Assembly (NCBI RefSeq): GCF_040954835.1
Contig: NC_090698.1
Location: 23,619,501-23,683,500 of the forward strand
Length of the DNA stretch: 64,000 bases
From: Lepisosteus oculatus
Lineage: Eukaryota; Chordata; Actinopteri; Semionotiformes; Lepisosteidae
Direction of reading: 5' to 3'
Notes under the pieces: generated by a model
Told to the model about the DNA's origin: nothing
Databases searched by the model: none
What the model saw: the letters and a program-made list of their open reading frames with translations, nothing else
In this document: in pieces, positions 24,101-31,400 of the stretch
Layout of the letters: every line of letters begins with the position of its first letter
Position numbering within the stretch: the stretch's first letter is position 1
Made by a program: the position numbers and the translations under genes

Positions 24101-26153
24101 GAGAAGACAACAGGACGATCTGTTCCAAGTATTTAAAATACTCCAAAAACACTGACAAAGTAAACTCAGTGGACCTTATTAGAATAAACAGTTAAAACGG
24201 GAATAAAAGGACACAGATGCCAAGTCGCTGGAAGAGCATTTTAAACCTGACAACAGGAGACTCTTCTTTAAGCAAAATTGGGAATATGGAACAAGCTACC
24301 AATCCATGATGTTGAAGGTAATACTTTGGTTTCTTTCAAGAAGCAGCTTGATGAGATTCTTGGATGGCTTAGTTACTAACTACTTAATGGGTGAGATGGG
24401 CCACATGGACTCCTCTCATTTGTAAATCTTTTATGTTCTTATGTTATATATGCAACAGGTACAGAGTTAAATATCACTCAGGACGTTTCAGGGGAATGTG
24501 ATTGGTATAGGTTTAGAGTTATAATCTATCTTTTTGCTGTTGATGGACTAATGCTACCAGATATTTTATACATTGGAATATGTCACTTATTCCTTATTTT
24601 TTTCTTCCTACATCAGACAAGTATGGAACAAAGCATTGTCTAAAGTATTTTGTGTGGAAGTTATTTCACAAAGATTCTTCTACAGTAGGTGTATTAGCAG
24701 CCTGAGGATATTTAGGATCAATACACTACATTAGTATCCACGAAAACCCAAGATAGGTTGAATAGCAATCACATATTTGACAATGCTCGTTATCTCCTAC
24801 ATGTGTAGTTTCATCTGATTGCCTTTAGAAATGTCTTGTTACACTGGACACTGCATTATGGATGATCCTCTTGTGGTTAGGCTGTTGCATTGCTCCTGTA
24901 GTGAAAACCCAGAATAATCTGTCTACCAAATAACAGTTTAAGCCCACGACATTAGCATACTTAACACAATCTAACAAAAAGTTAAGAAAAGTGAATTGTA
25001 ATGCAAGATGAATATGTGGAAACCACAGTGCTATTTTTCAAAGGATTTTAAAAGCTAACCAAGCCAAGAAGACTGCACTATTGTGATATCTCTTTTTGGG
25101 AATGGCTTTTTTTGCTGAGCTATACTACCTAATTAAACATTTTTGAAAGTATCCCGAATAAAAGTCTACAGATTTCCACAAGTAGGTCTTCCAAAACAGC
25201 AACTGAAAGTTCAACTGTAGTCTTAAAAGGGCTTATAAATCTGCACCATATCAAAACTACTTTACACTTAAATATCTACAAGGGATTTTCTTTATAAAAG
25301 CAATCCTTCATGTAGGGTACTTGGGGAAAAAAATCCAAAATGGGACATGTCATAAGCACGTACTCTACAGTGCTGAACGGTTGCACAACATGATGAATGA
25401 CCATGTCCTGGGCGTTCTATCTTCAATCTAAAAGTAGCACAAATAAAAGAAAGCAAGAAGCAGCCAAAAGTGATATTTTTAAACTTTTCGTGGCACGGTG
25501 TAGTAAAATTAGCCTGTTCTTTAACGGGAGCTCGTTTTAGCCATTTAAAGTAATTTGAGAAACATGTACCGCTCATGTCCTGTGTTCTGATTGTTTGATA
25601 TCTGTACTTTCCCTTGAGAAAGTGCATCGCGCTGTTCCTCTCTGCTTTTGAAAGGAATGTTCCTAAACTGTTCCAAGTGCGATACTCATTCATACGTTTT
25701 GCCAAGTGGTGATCTATCAACACATGAACTCATCAGCACAATAAAATGATCCAAAAGGCATGAGAGCTTTCTTTTCCTCATCTTCCGTCACACATCAGCC
25801 AGCTTTGTCTCACAACAACATTTTCTTTCGTAAACCCTGCCGGCAGGTGCAGCTGCACGTACCGGCTTACAGCCAGCCAGGCCGGACCTGCACACAGGTA
25901 AAGTGGAGCACTGACAGTGCTACCTGCCCACGTAGCCTTTACCTTCAAATAAATTAACTTATTTAATGCTGGGCATCGCATGCGACAAATTTACAGAATC
26001 GGGCATCTCACCTTCGGCAATTACTCTTTTGATCCTCAGCTTCATCTCGCCGAGCTCCACGGTTTGCCCTACGAAGTCATTCTGGTCCCGGCTGGCAGCC
26101 CCAGCAGAGCCGGGCCCCGCCAGGAAATCAAGTGCCGACTGGAAGAGCGACAT
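1966..26153 (-). CDS. gak: Cyclin-G-associated kinase, N-terminal part (exons 1-10; gene runs off the left edge)
   Basis: Ser/Thr kinase of the NAK family (GAK, AAK1, BMP2K) that phosphorylates clathrin adaptors and, through a C-terminal J domain, recruits HSC70 to uncoat clathrin vesicles. Coding exons on the minus strand: 26153-26012, 15834-15773, 14073-14014, 12016-11902, 11342-11200, 7598-7473, 6774-6685, 6232-6097, 4799-4687, 2077-1966. They join in frame to 366 codons plus one base. Visible kinase landmarks: N-terminus MSLFQSALDFL, glycine loop EGGFAFVYEA, catalytic Lys68 in YALK, HRD with Asp172, DFG with Asp190, the long NAK activation segment, YRTPEMIDLY, and the helix ending in ITELLEQNGGYG. 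The order and wording follow human GAK closely. The PTEN/auxilin-like, clathrin-binding and J domains are outside the window. AAK1 and BMP2K fit much less well. Confidence 0.97.
2078..4686 (-). other. GAK intron 9
   Basis: 2.6 kb, AT-rich. No exon-like conserved reading frame, RNA gene or clear repeat family recognised. Open frames present (up to about 110 codons on the minus strand near 2586-2918) show no family signature. Confidence 0.6.
4687..4799 (-). CDS. gak: GAK exon 9
   Basis: 113 nt encoding residues 292-329: end of the kinase domain (MLKVNPEDRLPITELV) and the following NPKSPITE. The acceptor is tttttcttctgttctag. The sequence immediately upstream of its polypyrimidine tract is an L2 LINE remnant. 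Donor ACTGAG/gtaaag. Confidence 0.96.
4818..5840 (+). mobile_element. L2-type LINE, 5'-truncated, opposite strand to GAK
   Basis: Plus-strand frames carry the reverse-transcriptase active-site region FYFYADDTQIYI at about 4840, then DIKTWMTQNVLNLNCDKTEV, and the C-terminal tail LTYNALHGLAPQYLSELLSPY and SIPKDIRESPSLSSFKSALN near 5390-5630. The element ends in TGTAAAGCGCTTTGAG at about 5770, a typical L2 3' end, then an ATTATT-like tail. It is 5'-truncated just before the YADD motif and has frameshifts and stops. It fills most of GAK intron 8 and its 5' end lies about 18 bp from the start of GAK exon 9. Confidence 0.85.
6097..6232 (-). CDS. gak: GAK exon 8
   Basis: 136 nt encoding residues 247-291 plus one base: kinase C-lobe, starting ALGCILFLLCFKQHPF and including IVNGKYAIP. 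Donor CTCATTC/gtaagt; phase 1. Confidence 0.97.
6233..6684 (-). other. GAK intron 7
   Basis: 452 bp, no recognised content beyond splice signals. Confidence 0.6.
6685..6774 (-). CDS. gak: GAK exon 7
   Basis: 90 nt encoding residues 217-246: ITRNTTPAYRTPEMIDLY, the NAK equivalent of the APE motif, then EKQDIW. Acceptor attgcag, donor TTTGG/gtaagt; phase 0 at both ends. Confidence 0.97.
6775..7472 (-). other. GAK intron 6
   Basis: 698 bp. Nothing recognised beyond splice sites. Confidence 0.6.
7473..7598 (-). CDS. gak: GAK exon 6
   Basis: 126 nt encoding residues 175-216: rest of the catalytic loop (SENLL), DFG metal-binding motif at 190-192, and the start of the NAK-type activation segment (HYPDYTWSAQKRSMVEDE). 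Human GAK has Val where this has Ser175, the position just after HRDLK; Ser is common there in other kinases. Phase 0 at both ends. Confidence 0.96.
7670..7791 (-). mobile_element. tRNA-type SINE, 3' part (antisense)
   Basis: Reads in reverse as the tail of the family seen complete at 33543-33870: cccagcaagcaaggggcac, aggacgtcagtccattgcc and an acacac run. It is interrupted at 7791 and resumes at 9283. Confidence 0.7.
7788..7791. repeat. Target-site duplication CAGT, left copy
   Basis: CAGT immediately before TGTAGCGG. Matches CAGT at 9283-9286 on the far side of the insertion. Confidence 0.5.
7792..9282 (+). mobile_element. LTR-like insertion (probable solo LTR, about 1.49 kb)
   Basis: Boundaries are set by the interrupted SINE: SINE sequence stops at 7791 and continues at 9283, with a shared 4-bp CAGT flank. 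The insert starts TGTAG and ends TTACA, so it has TG...CA ends. It is more GC-rich than its surroundings between 8100 and 8780. It has a palindromic E-box CCCACGTGGG at 8121-8130, an AATAAA at 9061-9066 and a (TG)14 run at 9089-9116 placed like a GU-rich downstream element. TGGTGCC at about 9231 resembles the start of a primer-binding site, so the element could be one LTR ending CCCTACA near 9226 plus a short leader rather than a pure solo LTR. No gag or pol frame is present. The orientation is from the polyadenylation signal. Gypsy versus ERV origin cannot be decided. Confidence 0.6.
9061..9116 (+). promoter_or_regulatory. Polyadenylation signal and (TG)14 within the LTR-like insert
   Basis: AATAAA at 9061-9066, followed 22 bases later by an uninterrupted TG dinucleotide run at 9089-9116. 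The spacing fits hexamer plus GU-rich element, as in an LTR R/U5 boundary. It is on the strand opposite to GAK, so it would not truncate GAK transcripts. Confidence 0.5.
9283..9400 (-). mobile_element. tRNA-type SINE, middle part (antisense), right of the LTR insertion
   Basis: Resumes the SINE broken at 7791: cagttaaccaagcaacatg, tttttgggcagtaggtg, then cctggagaaaac and atggggagaacat. These are the reverse complements of the family's gtttgcatgttctcc and gtttcctccggg segments. The tRNA-like head is missing. Confidence 0.7.
10113..10127 (-). promoter_or_regulatory. CTCF-like motif
   Basis: The minus strand reads CCCCCAGGGGGCGCC, one mismatch from the vertebrate CTCF core CCASYAGRGGGCRSY. It sits alone in AT-rich intron sequence. 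Sequence match only. Confidence 0.4.
11200..11342 (-). CDS. gak: GAK exon 5
   Basis: 143 nt encoding residues 127-174, from GQLVDFIKK to the catalytic loop IIHRDLK (proton acceptor Asp172). Donor CTCAAG/gtgaga; phase 0. Confidence 0.97.
11343..11901 (-). other. GAK intron 4
   Basis: 559 bp. No repeat or RNA recognised. Confidence 0.6.
11902..12016 (-). CDS. gak: GAK exon 4
   Basis: 115 nt encoding residues 89-126 plus one base: KKLSGHPNIVQFC, then the family-typical SIGKEESDTGQAEFLILTE hinge region. Donor TGTAAAG/gtacag; phase 1. Confidence 0.96.
12017..14013 (-). other. GAK intron 3, U12-type (minor spliceosome)
   Basis: The donor after exon 3 is gtatccttttc, an exact match to the U12 consensus GTATCCTT. 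The branch-site candidate ttccttcac at 12038-12030 is 8 of 9 to TTCCTTRAC, with its adenosine 14 bases from the terminal AG of the intron, the spacing required for U12 introns. No strong polypyrimidine tract lies between them. All other introns in the window have U2-type donors. The intron is GT-AG and phase 0. Confidence 0.85.
14014..14073 (-). CDS. gak: GAK exon 3
   Basis: 60 nt encoding residues 69-88, starting RLLSNEEEKN and ending EVCFM. It holds the glutamate region of helix C that pairs with Lys68. The acceptor is tttgcag. The donor gtatccttttc is a U12-type 5' splice site (see the intron 3 entry). Confidence 0.96.
14188..14275 (-). mobile_element. tRNA-type SINE, 3' tail fragment
   Basis: ccattttctaatcacgttat, cagggtcacaggggagtc and agagcctatcccag are the reverse complement of the family's end (ggataggctccgactcccc... 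ataagcggttagaaaatgg). Confidence 0.6.
14610..14795 (+). mobile_element. tRNA-type SINE, headless copy
   Basis: ctgtgtggagtttgcatgg, tctgttttctcccatttccc, ggttaactggtgtctgtct, gtatcctgcaagggactgg and tgtcctgtccaggga follow the internal order of the family member at 33543-33870. Confidence 0.6.
15773..15834 (-). CDS. gak: GAK exon 2
   Basis: 62 nt encoding residues 48-68: the glycine-rich loop (GGFAFVYEA) and, as its last codon, the ATP-anchoring Lys68. Acceptor cttag, donor CTTAAG/gtaaaa; phase 0 at the 3' end. Confidence 0.96.
18425..18530 (-). mobile_element. 5S-rRNA-derived fragment (SINE head or 5S pseudogene)
   Basis: The reverse strand reads atctcatctgacctcagaag, ctaagcaaggcagg, then aataggatgggagaca and acctagaaaaccaag. 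These line up with the 5S internal promoter and 3' half (ATCTCGTCTGATCTCGGAAGC, GCTAAGCAGGG, TTGGATGGGAGAC). It is diverged and the SINE body seen at 52030-52470 does not follow it, so it is a head-only relic. Not a functional 5S gene. Confidence 0.65.
19019..19270 (-). mobile_element. SINE-like interspersed repeat
   Basis: tggatgggatactggtctat, ggtacccacttacacagcc and ttggggacttgaacccaca resemble a common fish repeat whose end carries an antisense tRNA B-box (GGGACTTGAACCC). Strand is inferred from that B-box. Confidence 0.4.
21405..21545 (+). mobile_element. Interspersed repeat with a gaagaaggctcc/ggccgaaacgtt motif (possibly Penelope-like)
   Basis: Contains gaagaagggtcacacctg, gaagaaggctccacggcc and gaaacgttgtgttttctc, then ctgacgcagctacccacctg. 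The ggccgaaacgtt signature recurs in many fish repeats and I associate it with Penelope-like element ends. No reverse transcriptase is present; class uncertain. Confidence 0.4.
24050..24440 (+). mobile_element. CR1-like LINE, 3' end
   Basis: A plus-strand frame near 24275-24370 reads GIWNKLP, then GNTLVSFKKQLDEILGW, the C-terminal end of the LINE protein. Upstream it has LFQVFKIL. The 3' end is the typical gatgggccacatggactcct followed by ttatgttcttatg. Frameshifted and short. Confidence 0.65.
26012..26153 (-). CDS. gak: GAK exon 1, coding part
   Basis: Residues 1-47 plus the first base of codon 48. The ATG was chosen because the peptide begins MSLFQSALDFLAGPGS, matching the known GAK N-terminus. 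It contains the segment FVGQTVELGEMKLRIKRV leading into the kinase fold. The donor reads GCCGAAG/gtgaga; phase 1. The exon is GC-richer than the intron beside it. Confidence 0.96.
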
Positions 26154-26349
26154 TATTCGTCCAGCGTCCGGCCCCCTCAGGGAGACAGTGCTATTGTATC
26201 TTCAGCAAAAATTCAGATCTATAGGATACCTCGTCCCTAAAAATCCAAATCTGGAATCTTTTATTCAAATTATAGAACTACTCATTCGATCTTCTCACCG
26301 CATCAACACACTGTTCCTGCAACCAGAGAACAGCCACCATCATCACTGC

Positions 26350-26357
26350 ACTTCCGG
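26350..26357 (+). promoter_or_regulatory. ETS-family site (ACTTCCGG)
   Basis: ACTTCCGG about 200 bp upstream of the GAK ATG; on the GAK strand it reads CCGGAAGT. Common in housekeeping promoters. Motif match only. Confidence 0.45.
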
Positions 26358-26375
26358 GAGCTCTGACGACAACAG

Positions 26376-26383
26376 TTACGTCA
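26376..26383 (-). promoter_or_regulatory. CRE-like site (TGACGTAA)
   Basis: On the GAK strand TGACGTAA, a CREB/ATF variant, lying 19 bp from the ETS site and about 225 bp upstream of the GAK start codon. Confidence 0.45.
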
Positions 26384-28216
26384 CCTACAGCCCAACCTCG
26401 ACCAGTTCTGCTTACACATGCTGAATAAATTAAAGAAAAACAATGAAGTCTGTAAAATGATACGGGATTTATTACTAACACATGTCTATTCATTTATTCT
26501 ATATGAGTGAAAAACGTTGTACTTATTTCACAGAAACACTTTGAATTTTCCTCAACATGTTTAAAACAATTAAGGACGAGATGAATGAAACGAAACAGGT
26601 TACAGCGCAATTCTACCAGGGTTAGTCTAGATAACACCGCCTTGCTTTTGTCAAGAGAAACTAAAGTTTGACTTTTCAACTGTAGGTCTCTACGATGTTG
26701 TCTATAGCTTTTATTATTTTATGTGAAAAAAACGCTTTTTCAAGAGACGTGGTTACTATTTTTAAAGACGTTATGTGATATAAACATGATGTAACACTAT
26801 CCATGTGTTAAGTTTTATTTTAGTAAAAGTTTTGAATTGGTTTACCGTTTTTTACAGACATGCAAGAACAAGAAAAGATTAAATATTCTACACGTTTTAA
26901 ATCTTCAGGAATGTTAATTCACCCTTTCTGTTTGATAACGTGTCAAACTATTAGGTTAACTTGTTCCCATGTTAGTATTACATTCACTTATGAATTAATT
27001 GACTAAAAAAGGAATAAAATGTAAATGAAAGTCAAAATAACATTGGATAAGAACACATAATACATATATATAAATACAGAGCATGGCTAATATTGCTGTT
27101 TAAAGCCTTCAGAAAAATAAGGTAACGTTTAATTTATGTTAAACACCTTATACATGAATATAAGGCCAGCGTGTAATAAAAAAATATATTTATTCTTATA
27201 GTATTTTTTTACGGTTGAGCTTCAAGCATTACTGTGTTGTCTGTCGTTCACCGTTGTAATCTGAATAGGCTATTCCCCTCTCCTGCAGCGTTTTTCTTAT
27301 CTGTAATTGGCCAGAGGTTGTTGGTCTCTTCTGTGCCTCCACTGATTATGGTAAACGCGAACAAGGGTATGATTCAGCACACTGTTATTCAAGGATCAGG
27401 GTTTTTTTTTTTGCAACGACCTTTATTTACATAATTACTAGAAAAATACAAATTCGCAATTAGCGACTCTTTTTTATGAGAGCATCACGGTTCAAATAGT
27501 TAAGTTAAAATCGACTAAGTCATAGTAGATGTGGAAAACATTCCCTACAATTTGTACGGGCTATGTGGGCGTTTATGTTCTGCAGAAAAAAAAACCGCTA
27601 ACACCTGAAGAGTTTGTGTTAAGCTATGTCAATGAAGACGACTTTACGAAGCATGGACTCCTGAATCAAAAGGTTTCCTAATCACATAGGAATTTTATAC
27701 AGAAATCCTCAAAGTGTTATTTCCAAAATAGCTACGGATGTTAACACACAATTCCATACAATTGATGTGTTACACGATATTTTCAAAGAGGAACGTGTCT
27801 TCAATTAAACTTAGCAGCTATCTGATTGTCAAATAAGAACGGAACGTTAAATGGGGTTCTAATTCTATATGTCAGAAACCGAAATTAATATTCCCCAGCC
27901 TTGGTATAAAAGCAAGAATAGTATGAAAACAAACAATCCACCAGCCTAGAAATGTACTACTGTATATTAAATTTACAGTGGAGCATATTTCGCAGCAGGA
28001 GGAACAAAGAAAAAACTATTACAAAAATGGAGACTTGACCGCCTCGTAATTTGTCTTCAGTACAGTTTTGCTAATCGTAGTCTTCGTGTCGCATAAAATC
28101 ATAAAGCTCTTTCCAAAATTCGCCTTGGTTTCTATACAATCATAACAGCTAACTTTTCTTTGCCCGTAGATGTCATATGACCACAACACAGCAGTCATGT
28201 GCCCGCGCACGCCAGA

Positions 28217-28249
28217 GTCACGTGGCTGTGTGAGTCAGCAACATGGCGG
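28217..28249 (+). promoter_or_regulatory. E-box, MARE/AP-1 and YY1/TISU cluster in the CDC37L1 promoter
   Basis: GTCACGTG at 28217-28224 (USF/TFE-type E-box), TGAGTCAGCA at 28231-28240 (reverse of the MARE-like TGCTGACTCA) and CAACATGGCGG at 28239-28249 (YY1 and TISU-like) in 33 bp. The start codon of CDC37L1 is 131 bp further on. Confidence 0.55.
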
Positions 28250-28272
28250 TGGACGTTTATGTCATTTTCTGA
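28243..28272 (+). CDS. Short upstream ORF in the CDC37L1 leader
   Basis: ATG inside the YY1/TISU-like element opens a 9-codon frame (MAVDVYVIF) ending in TGA at 28270-28272, 107 bp before the main ATG. If transcription starts upstream of 28243 it would be translated first and could damp CDC37L1 translation. If transcription starts within or after the element it is irrelevant. No transcript data here. Confidence 0.35.
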   Translation: MAVDVYVIF

Positions 28273-28379
28273 AAAGGGATTCTGAGTTTCCAATGCCCTG
28301 ATTCGGACAGGATCATTCTCTCTGTTCTTATCCTACTGCAGCCGCAGAGATTCGAAGGAAGGGAGAGACAATAGCGAAG

Positions 28380-28478
28380 ATGGAGTGGTTCGGCAGTGGA
28401 TCTCCCGGATTTTCTAGGGAGAAAGATGGTGAAAGTGTCGGTTCGAACAGCCTCCTGAGTTCGCCACTGTGCCAGCAG
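28380..28478 (+). CDS. cdc37l1: CDC37L1 exon 1, coding part
   Basis: 33 codons, MEWFGSGSPG to SSPLCQQ. Poorly conserved acidic/Ser-rich N-terminus, as in mammals. The start is the first in-frame ATG with a good context, and the frame continues cleanly into exon 2. Donor CAGCAG/gtactt; phase 0. Confidence 0.88.
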
Positions 28479-31400
28479 GTACTTGCTGAATGTAGACAGA
28501 GATGAGTCTTGTAACGGTTGCTGAAAGTCAACAGATGCACGCTGTTCTCATGCAGTAAATGCACACACTTTAAAATGTGTTCGACAAGATCAGTAGTGAA
28601 TTTGTAAAAATCTCGTTGTTTACTTACTTTATTCTTCCGAATTACAACCCATCTCTGAAAATTGTATATTACGGTCTTCCAATTTGTTATTATTGTAAAT
28701 GCGTGTTAGTAATGTAAAAGTTGTACAAAATGCTGCATTCCTGCTAACATACTATAGCTATATCAAACGACGTGCTTTGCAGTGCATGTTATTATTACAT
28801 TCTAAACAATAACCCGCAACTCACTTTATACTTCAAGTACAAATTCAACCGCATTGTTTTCAGAAACTAACACTCTTCCATGGATAACGAAATATACCCT
28901 GAGCCTCAAAATCAACTTGTTTTCAGAAACATGTCAGTCTTTTTTGCTTGGTGTTCTGACATTTTATTGAGCAGCCTTTATTTAGGCAAGGCAAGCTAAT
29001 TAACCTGATTAGCATTTGTCATGAGCAGGGTGATTAACAGGGTGTCTCCTGTGAAAGTCACAGGTTAGTAGTGTGGGTGGTTACTGTTGGAAGCAACATA
29101 AGCAGTGTACATGTATCTTGATACATGCTTTGCATCAGGTTGCAAGATGCTGACATGTGGGCTTCAGTCCCATTCCCATTTTAGAGCTTAGATAACACTG
29201 TGCCTGTTCATTGGTCTCTGAGCCCCAGATGTCCAATGTTTTTCCAGCTCATCCTGCAAACATTCAGTGAAGCTTAAAACTGATGAGTAGGGCATCGATG
29301 GCATAATTGTCACATTTCCAGCTCACAAGAAACAAAACATTTTTAAATGGGCTGTAGCAGGACATGTTTTGTTCTCCAGGAATGTTGTCATGTCAGGACG
29401 AGCCTGCAGGAAGTACAGCAAGGCAACTCGCAGGAGTTCATCAGTGCAGTGCAGTGCCGTGCAGTGAGGTTGCCCTCAATCGCTGCAACTGGAGTTCTGT
29501 AAGGGACTAGACACTTCTCCACAGACTGTCGCACTTGGACCTCACCCAGCGATTCTGGCAATGTCAGACAATCAAGCGAGATGCCATGACTCATAGTCTC
29601 CCTGACTGTGGCCAGATCATTGACGGGCTGTGTTTGGCTTTAACATCTTGCCAAGTTAGAATTTGCTGGCTGTGAATAACCCTGACAATGAGGGACAGTG
29701 TGCTGACTTACTCCAGCCTCCAACATACTGATGGGTTGACAGCATTGTTTTCTCAATAAGTGGAACATGATGTTTCCTTGCAGTGTTAATTTGTTATTTC
29801 GTTGATTTTCACCAGGTGTGACTTTCAGCAGGTTTCATCACATGCAAAATCCACTCTTCAAGCTATGGGGTAATTTTAGTGATTATACAATAATCACTGG
29901 AGTGTTTTAGACTCAGTCAAGAATAATCATTAAATCAAAAGGCAGCCAAATACATTAGCCAATATTCAAAACCTGTTTTCCATTTTTCTAAAACTAAAAC
30001 AGTAAAACTAGAGTAATGTATTTTTAATGTTCATATATTTAGCTTAAAATCTTGGATTTAGAATGCAGCCAGTTCACTGTAACTGAATGATATCTAATGA
30101 GACAAAGCTACTTGCCTCTGACAAGCTGACGTCCTATGACTGGATAGCATGCACAAGAGCTCTGGCGAAGTTACAGGCCTTACGAAACGGTGGCCCATAT
30201 TAAAAGTACACTCTATATAAGAGTTTTTACTTTTCAAATGAATAAAATGCAGCCTGTGCATTTTAATAAGGGAAAATCCCTAGTGGATCTTAAAATTGTA
30301 GTTTTTATATTGGGACATAGAAGGGGCTTTTGTGCAAGAAACTGGTCCTTCAAATTAGACCTGATTGAAACTGAGCTTTAAAAATATATCAAATGCGGAC
30401 TGTTATGGGTATTAGCAGGGTAATGTTGTAATAACAGAAATATTATTTTCTAATTGTCTAGATTTCTGGTTTGACAAAGTCATGTGTGATGACTGTTGGC
30501 TTTGCCTTCAAGACCTATTATAGAAAACGTGTCTTAACATTCAGAAAAAAGTGACTGTTCGTGTCACTGTATCCTAACAGCTAGCGCACATAATTTGAAG
30601 TTGACCTCTTTTACTACTCGAAATATATTCGTTTCTGGTTTCAGTTCATACAATGCTATCTGTTGATCAGAAATAAATGCATTAAATAACAACCAGGAAG
30701 TTGTACTTAACCCTTGTTCATCTTTTGCAATCTTTTAGTGACTGAGACATGTCTGGGTGCATTTGGTCCCTCGCCCTGATAGCATCTGTCGCTACAACAA
30801 GATGAGTTATGAAATTGACGTACCAAAAGTGCCAAAGTAAGAAATCTCTAAAGATGGCAAGGTAGTTGCAGTGGAATTGAGATGTAATTCTGATCTGCAG
30901 GATGGGCAGTACCACCTGAAGACGGGGTGGGAGCGGGGTTAATTCAGGCTGGGAGCAAATCGCTTGGGGGGCATTTTAGCTGGTTTGAGGGATTCTGCTC
31001 TCAAGATCTCCGGATGGGAATTGGTGGAACCTGGCTCGAGGAGTGGGAGCTGTTTGTCCACAACCTAACACTTATGCTTCAGTGTTTCCAATTTAGTATT
31101 CTGGTTGAGAAGGAAGAAATTGGCCTCAGAAGACGATTTTCGGCGTGTTTTCCTGGTTCACCGACGGAGATGTTTGCGATGGGGCAGGTTGAAGTGCAGC
31201 TGCCGACTGCCATTTGATACGATGCGCCATCTTTGTCCCAGGTCGGCGCGGCCAGCGTGGAGTCCCTCTGCAGGAGCCAGCAGCAGTGCGTGAAGGACTC
31301 CATCGTCGGCAGCTGGCAGCTGGCGGAGGCTCAGGACAGGCTGTGTGGGCTGGAGCTGCACGGCTCGGAGTCGGCGGAACAGGAGCGTGCCCGGGCTCAA

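Larger units (their letters stand above)
15835..26011 (-). other. GAK intron 1
   Basis: 10.2 kb. Recognised content: a 5S-rRNA-derived fragment (18425-18530), a SINE-like repeat (19019-19270), a repeat with a Penelope-like motif (21405-21545) and a CR1-like 3' end (24050-24440). Two locally GC-richer patches (18040-18200 and 20480-20680) match no family I know and could be regulatory. Elsewhere nothing recognised. Confidence 0.65.
26154..28379. promoter_or_regulatory. Head-to-head promoter interval, GAK and CDC37L1
   Basis: 2.2 kb between the two start codons, no exon or repeat recognised. The GAK end has an ETS site and a CRE-like site near 26350-26383. The CDC37L1 end has an E-box, a MARE/AP-1 site and a YY1/TISU element near 28217-28249. 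The middle (26450-28140) is AT-rich with nothing recognised, so two separate promoters fit better than one shared core. Confidence 0.6.

Noticed and set aside
25292..25723. 143-codon open frame on the minus strand, the longest ORF in the window, inside GAK intron 1
   Set aside because: No recognisable domain, irregular composition, no splice context and no homology that I recall. A single long frame is expected by chance in 64 kb.
29388..29594. 68-codon minus-strand frame in CDC37L1 intron 1
   Set aside because: Adjacent frames look equally plausible and no family is recognised. Kept only as a note in the intron entry.
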